Origin: Blautia schinkii DSM 10518 | GTDB lineage: Bacteria > Bacillota > Clostridia > Lachnospirales > Lachnospiraceae | Reading direction: 5' to 3' | Assembly (NCBI GenBank): GCA_000702025.1 | Contig: JNKJ01000007.1 | Coordinates: 248,001-312,000 of the forward strand | DNA: 64,000 bases | Shown: positions 61,438-64,000 of the stretch, piece by piece | How positions within the stretch are numbered: the first letter of the stretch is position 1 | Layout: each line of letters starts with the position of its first letter | Notes under the pieces: generated by a model | Told to the model about the DNA's origin: nothing | Seen by the model: the letters and a program-made list of their open reading frames with translations, nothing else | The model's database searches: none | Program-made: the position numbers and the translations under genes

Positions 61438-64000
61438 TTGAAACAGATAGCAGATTTGCACATTCATTCCAGGTTTTCCAGGGCGACGAGCAAGGAAGGA
61501 ACGCCGGAGCATCTGGATTTGTGGGCAAGAAAAAAAGGGATTTCCATTGTGGGAACCGGTGATTTCACACATCCGGAATGGCGCAGGGAGATGAGCGAAA
61601 AGCTTGTTCCTGCGGAGGATGGATTATATAGGTTACGGGATGATTATCTCCTGGAAGAGACAAAGATGATGACGGACGAAGCCCCGCGGTTTGTCATTTC
61701 CGGGGAAATCAGCTCTATATATAAGAAGAATGATAAGACGCGTAAGGTCCATAATGTGATTCTACTTCCGGGGATGGAGGATGCAGAAAAGCTCTCTGCT
61801 AAGCTTGAGGCAATCGGAAATATCCACTCGGACGGGCGGCCGATTCTTGGTTTAGACTGTAGGGATTTGTTGGAAATTATGCTTGAGGTGTGCCCGAAAG
61901 GGATATTTATTCCGGCTCATATCTGGACGCCTCATTTTTCGTTATTTGGCGCATTTTCCGGGTTTGATACGATTGAAGAGTGCTTCGAGGACCTTACCCC
62001 CTATGTTCGTGCGCTGGAGACAGGGCTTTCCTCTGACCCACCGATGAACTGGAGATTGTCTGCGCTTGACCGGTTCCAGCTTGTATCAAATTCCGATGCA
62101 CATTCCCCGGCTAAGCTTGGCAGAGAGGCGAATCTGCTGGATGTCGAACGCTCTTATGATGGTCTTTGGGCAGGGGTTCAGGAGGGAAAAGGACTGGAAG
62201 GTACTATCGAATTTTTCCCGGAGGAGGGTAAGTATCATTTTGACGGTCACAGGAAATGCCATATATGCTTAAGTCCCAAAGATGCGGAAATTTATGGAGG
62301 AAAATGTCCTGTGTGCGGTAAGAAGCTAACAATCGGAGTGGACCACCGCATTGTGCAGCTCGCAGACAGAGAGGATGGTTTTGTGAAAGAAAACGCCAAG
62401 CCTTTCGAGAGTCTGGTGCCGCTTCCTGAGGTGATTGCTGCCTCTACCGGCTATTCCTCAGCCAGCAGAAAGGTTCAGGAGCAGTATGAGAAAATACTTG
62501 CGGATTTAGGACCGGAATTCGAGATTCTGCGCAGTATTCCTACTGAGGATATCAGGAAAGAATGCGGTTATCTGGTGTCCGAAGGCATCCGCAGACTGCG
62601 GGAAGGACTGGTGCAGAGAAAGCCCGGTTTTGACGGAGAATACGGAACAATAAAGTTGTTTGAACCCTCTGAAATCCGTAACCTCGACGGGCAGATGAGC
62701 CTGTTTGGAGATATGGGGGACTGGAAAGTCGAGGGTGGGAATATGCCCATCATCAATACTGCCCATAACGGAATGGAATCTTCCGGTTCGCCGGAACTGG
62801 CGCATTCCGGTTTGCCGGAGGCGACACCTGCCAGCTCTTTAGGTACACCACCAGCTAGCTCTTTAGGTACAGCGCCAGCCGAATCTTTGGAATTCGCGCC
62901 TTTGGGACCTTTCGCATCCATGCTCAACCCGTTGCAGCAGCAGGCAGTCGAGGCGATTGACCGTGCGGTTGCAGTTGTGGCGGGACCGGGTACTGGAAAA
63001 ACGAAAACGCTTGTTTCCCGCATTCTTTATCTCTTAGAGCACAGAAAAGTGAAACCAACGGAGATTACGGCTGTTACCTTTACAAACCAGGCCGCCGCGG
63101 AAATGCGGGAACGTCTCAGCACTCAGCTTGGTGGGGCCAGGAGCATACAGCGGATGAATATCGGTACGTTCCACGCCATCAGCCTGGATTTTCTAAAGAA
63201 AAATGGTCTTGATTTCACCCTGGCAGGCGAGGAAGAAACATTCGAGTTTGCACGGCAGATTTGTGAGGAGCACGGACTGAAACTCCCTGTCAAAAAGTTC
63301 CTGCAGGCGGTTTCTATGAGCAAAACGCGGGTGCAGAGTGTAAATCAGGACGCAAATTGTGACACAAATCAGGGAGCGAATCAGGAGATTCCCCAAGAGG
63401 CGATATCTGCTTATGAAGCTTGTCTGAGGGAGCGAAAATACCTCGATTTCGATGATTTATTAATAGAAACCTTACGTATATTCCGGTCGGAAACAGGTGG
63501 AAAAAATGCATCAGGACAATCTTTTTGTCATCCTTTTTCTTACCTGCTGGTGGATGAATTTCAGGATATCAGTCCATTGCAATATGAACTGATTAAAGCG
63601 TGGAATGCTAATGGAAGAGAGCTATTTGTAATCGGTGACCCGGACCAGTCGATATATGGTTTCCGTGGTTCAGATGCCCGTTGTTTTGAACTTCTGAAGT
63701 CTGATTATCCAGGCGTGCGTGTTATTACTCTGGAGGAGAATTACCGCTCTGCGGGTGGTATTGTGACTGCCGCCGCGGGTTTGATTTCGCATAATCCAGG
63801 TGGGAAAAGAGTGCTGCGGCCACACCGCAAGGCGAGTATTCCGGTGCGCATTGCGAAAGCGCCGGCAAAAATGTCCGAGGCTATTTTTGTTGCGAAAGAG
63901 ATTAATCGTCTAATCGGTGGAATTGATATGATAGATACAGAACAGCAGGATTCTTTCCGCAGTGATAAGAAACCATGGACTTTCAACGACATTGCAATTC
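61438..64000 (+). CDS. Endonuclease Q-like PHP domain fused to UvrD/PcrA-type helicase (3' end outside window)
   Basis: One continuous frame of at least 854 codons that runs off the window. Residues 1 to about 265 are a PHP phosphoesterase domain (IADLHIHSRFSRA, VGTGDFTHPEW, IPAHIWTPHFS, SNSDAHSP). A four-Cys zinc finger follows (Cys274, 277, 290, 293), then the TIGR00375/EndoQ tail (KPGFDGEYGTIKLFEP). After a Pro/Ser/Ala repeat linker (about 450-495) comes a superfamily 1A helicase: LNPLQQQAVEA, Walker A GPGTGKT (about 516-522), FTNQAAAEMRERL, DEFQDISP, GDPDQSIYGFRGSD and EENYRS. The start is TTG at 61438. Likely a repair enzyme that nicks deaminated DNA and unwinds it. Confidence 0.85.
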   Translation, partial: MKQIADLHIHSRFSRATSKEGTPEHLDLWARKKGISIVGTGDFTHPEWRREMSEKLVPAEDGLYRLRDDYLLEETKMMTDEAPRFVISGEISSIYKKNDKTRKVHNVILLPGMEDAEKLSAKLEAIGNIHSDGRPILGLDCRDLLEIMLEVCPKGIFIPAHIWTPHFSLFGAFSGFDTIEECFEDLTPYVRALETGLSSDPPMNWRLSALDRFQLVSNSDAHSPAKLGREANLLDVERSYDGLWAGVQEGKGLEGTIEFFPEEGKYHFDGHRKCHICLSPKDAEIYGGKCPVCGKKLTIGVDHRIVQLADREDGFVKENAKPFESLVPLPEVIAASTGYSSASRKVQEQYEKILADLGPEFEILRSIPTEDIRKECGYLVSEGIRRLREGLVQRKPGFDGEYGTIKLFEPSEIRNLDGQMSLFGDMGDWKVEGGNMPIINTAHNGMESSGSPELAHSGLPEATPASSLGTPPASSLGTAPAESLEFAPLGPFASMLNPLQQQAVEAIDRAVAVVAGPGTGKTKTLVSRILYLLEHRKVKPTEITAVTFTNQAAAEMRERLSTQLGGARSIQRMNIGTFHAISLDFLKKNGLDFTLAGEEETFEFARQICEEHGLKLPVKKFLQAVSMSKTRVQSVNQDANCDTNQGANQEIPQEAISAYEACLRERKYLDFDDLLIETLRIFRSETGGKNASGQSFCHPFSYLLVDEFQDISPLQYELIKAWNANGRELFVIGDPDQSIYGFRGSDARCFELLKSDYPGVRVITLEENYRSAGGIVTAAAGLISHNPGGKRVLRPHRKASIPVRIAKAPAKMSEAIFVAKEINRLIGGIDMIDTEQQDSFRSDKKPWTFNDIAI
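62818..62890 (+). repeat. In-frame 24-bp repeat in the PHP-helicase linker
   Basis: Two clear copies and a decayed third of a unit encoding ASSLGTPP sit between the nuclease and helicase domains, the same gene-internal behaviour as in the ferredoxin linker. Confidence 0.75.

Overview
The window reads as chromosomal DNA of a low-to-mid GC, Gram-positive anaerobe of the Clostridia, most likely a Lachnospiraceae gut commensal. Supporting signs are strong AGGAGG ribosome sites, several TTG starts, Clostridia-type families (DUF6323/DUF6179, URO-D-like methyltransferase, ferredoxins paired with Crp regulators, YesM/YesN two-component systems), and sugar ABC importers with no ATPase of their own. 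No tRNA, rRNA, CRISPR array, prophage or intact insertion sequence was seen. The only mobile-type trace is a decayed Rpn-family nuclease remnant near 16.4-16.8 kb.

Layout. 0-5.5 kb: WYL regulator (cut by the window edge), two GyrI-like proteins, an ECF sigma factor, a DUF2461 protein and a URO-D-like protein. 5.8-8.6 kb: an HSL-type esterase coupled to a membrane acyltransferase-like protein. 8.8-14.8 kb: a purine/nucleoside salvage operon (deaminase, GntR regulator, Nup-type ABC importer, BMP binding protein) behind a promoter with a palindromic operator. 15-17.2 kb: DUF6323/DUF6179 pair followed by the Rpn remnant and a second copy of the DUF6179 3' end. 17.3-24 kb: LacI regulator and a sugar operon (binding protein, two permeases, aldo/keto reductase, Gfo/Idh/MocA oxidoreductase). 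24-30.3 kb: an orphan protein, HD hydrolase, endonuclease III, two divergent MATE pumps and a ferredoxin with a Cys-bearing repeat linker. 30.4-39.6 kb: Crp-family regulator, hydrolase-GNAT fusion, NUDIX, debranching enzyme, thioredoxin, TauE/MarR, isochorismatase/VOC and an iron-sulfur protein. 40-51.3 kb: a YesN/YesM-controlled glycan operon whose last gene is split at a run of seven G. 51.4-51.85 kb: a non-coding unit with a perfect sigma-A promoter and an intrinsic terminator. 52-58.5 kb: a six-gene polyamine operon combining the SpeD/SpeE route with the carboxyspermidine route. 58.6-64 kb: HD hydrolase, YgjP-like metalloprotease, PanE-like reductase, and an endonuclease Q-like PHP protein fused to a UvrD-type helicase that runs off the window.

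Two features stand out. The first is the isolated, strongly bracketed structured non-coding transcript upstream of speD. The second is a recurring pattern of short degenerate tandem repeats, each with a locus-private unit, lying mostly just after stop codons and sometimes inside protein linkers; more than ten such loci occur in 64 kb.
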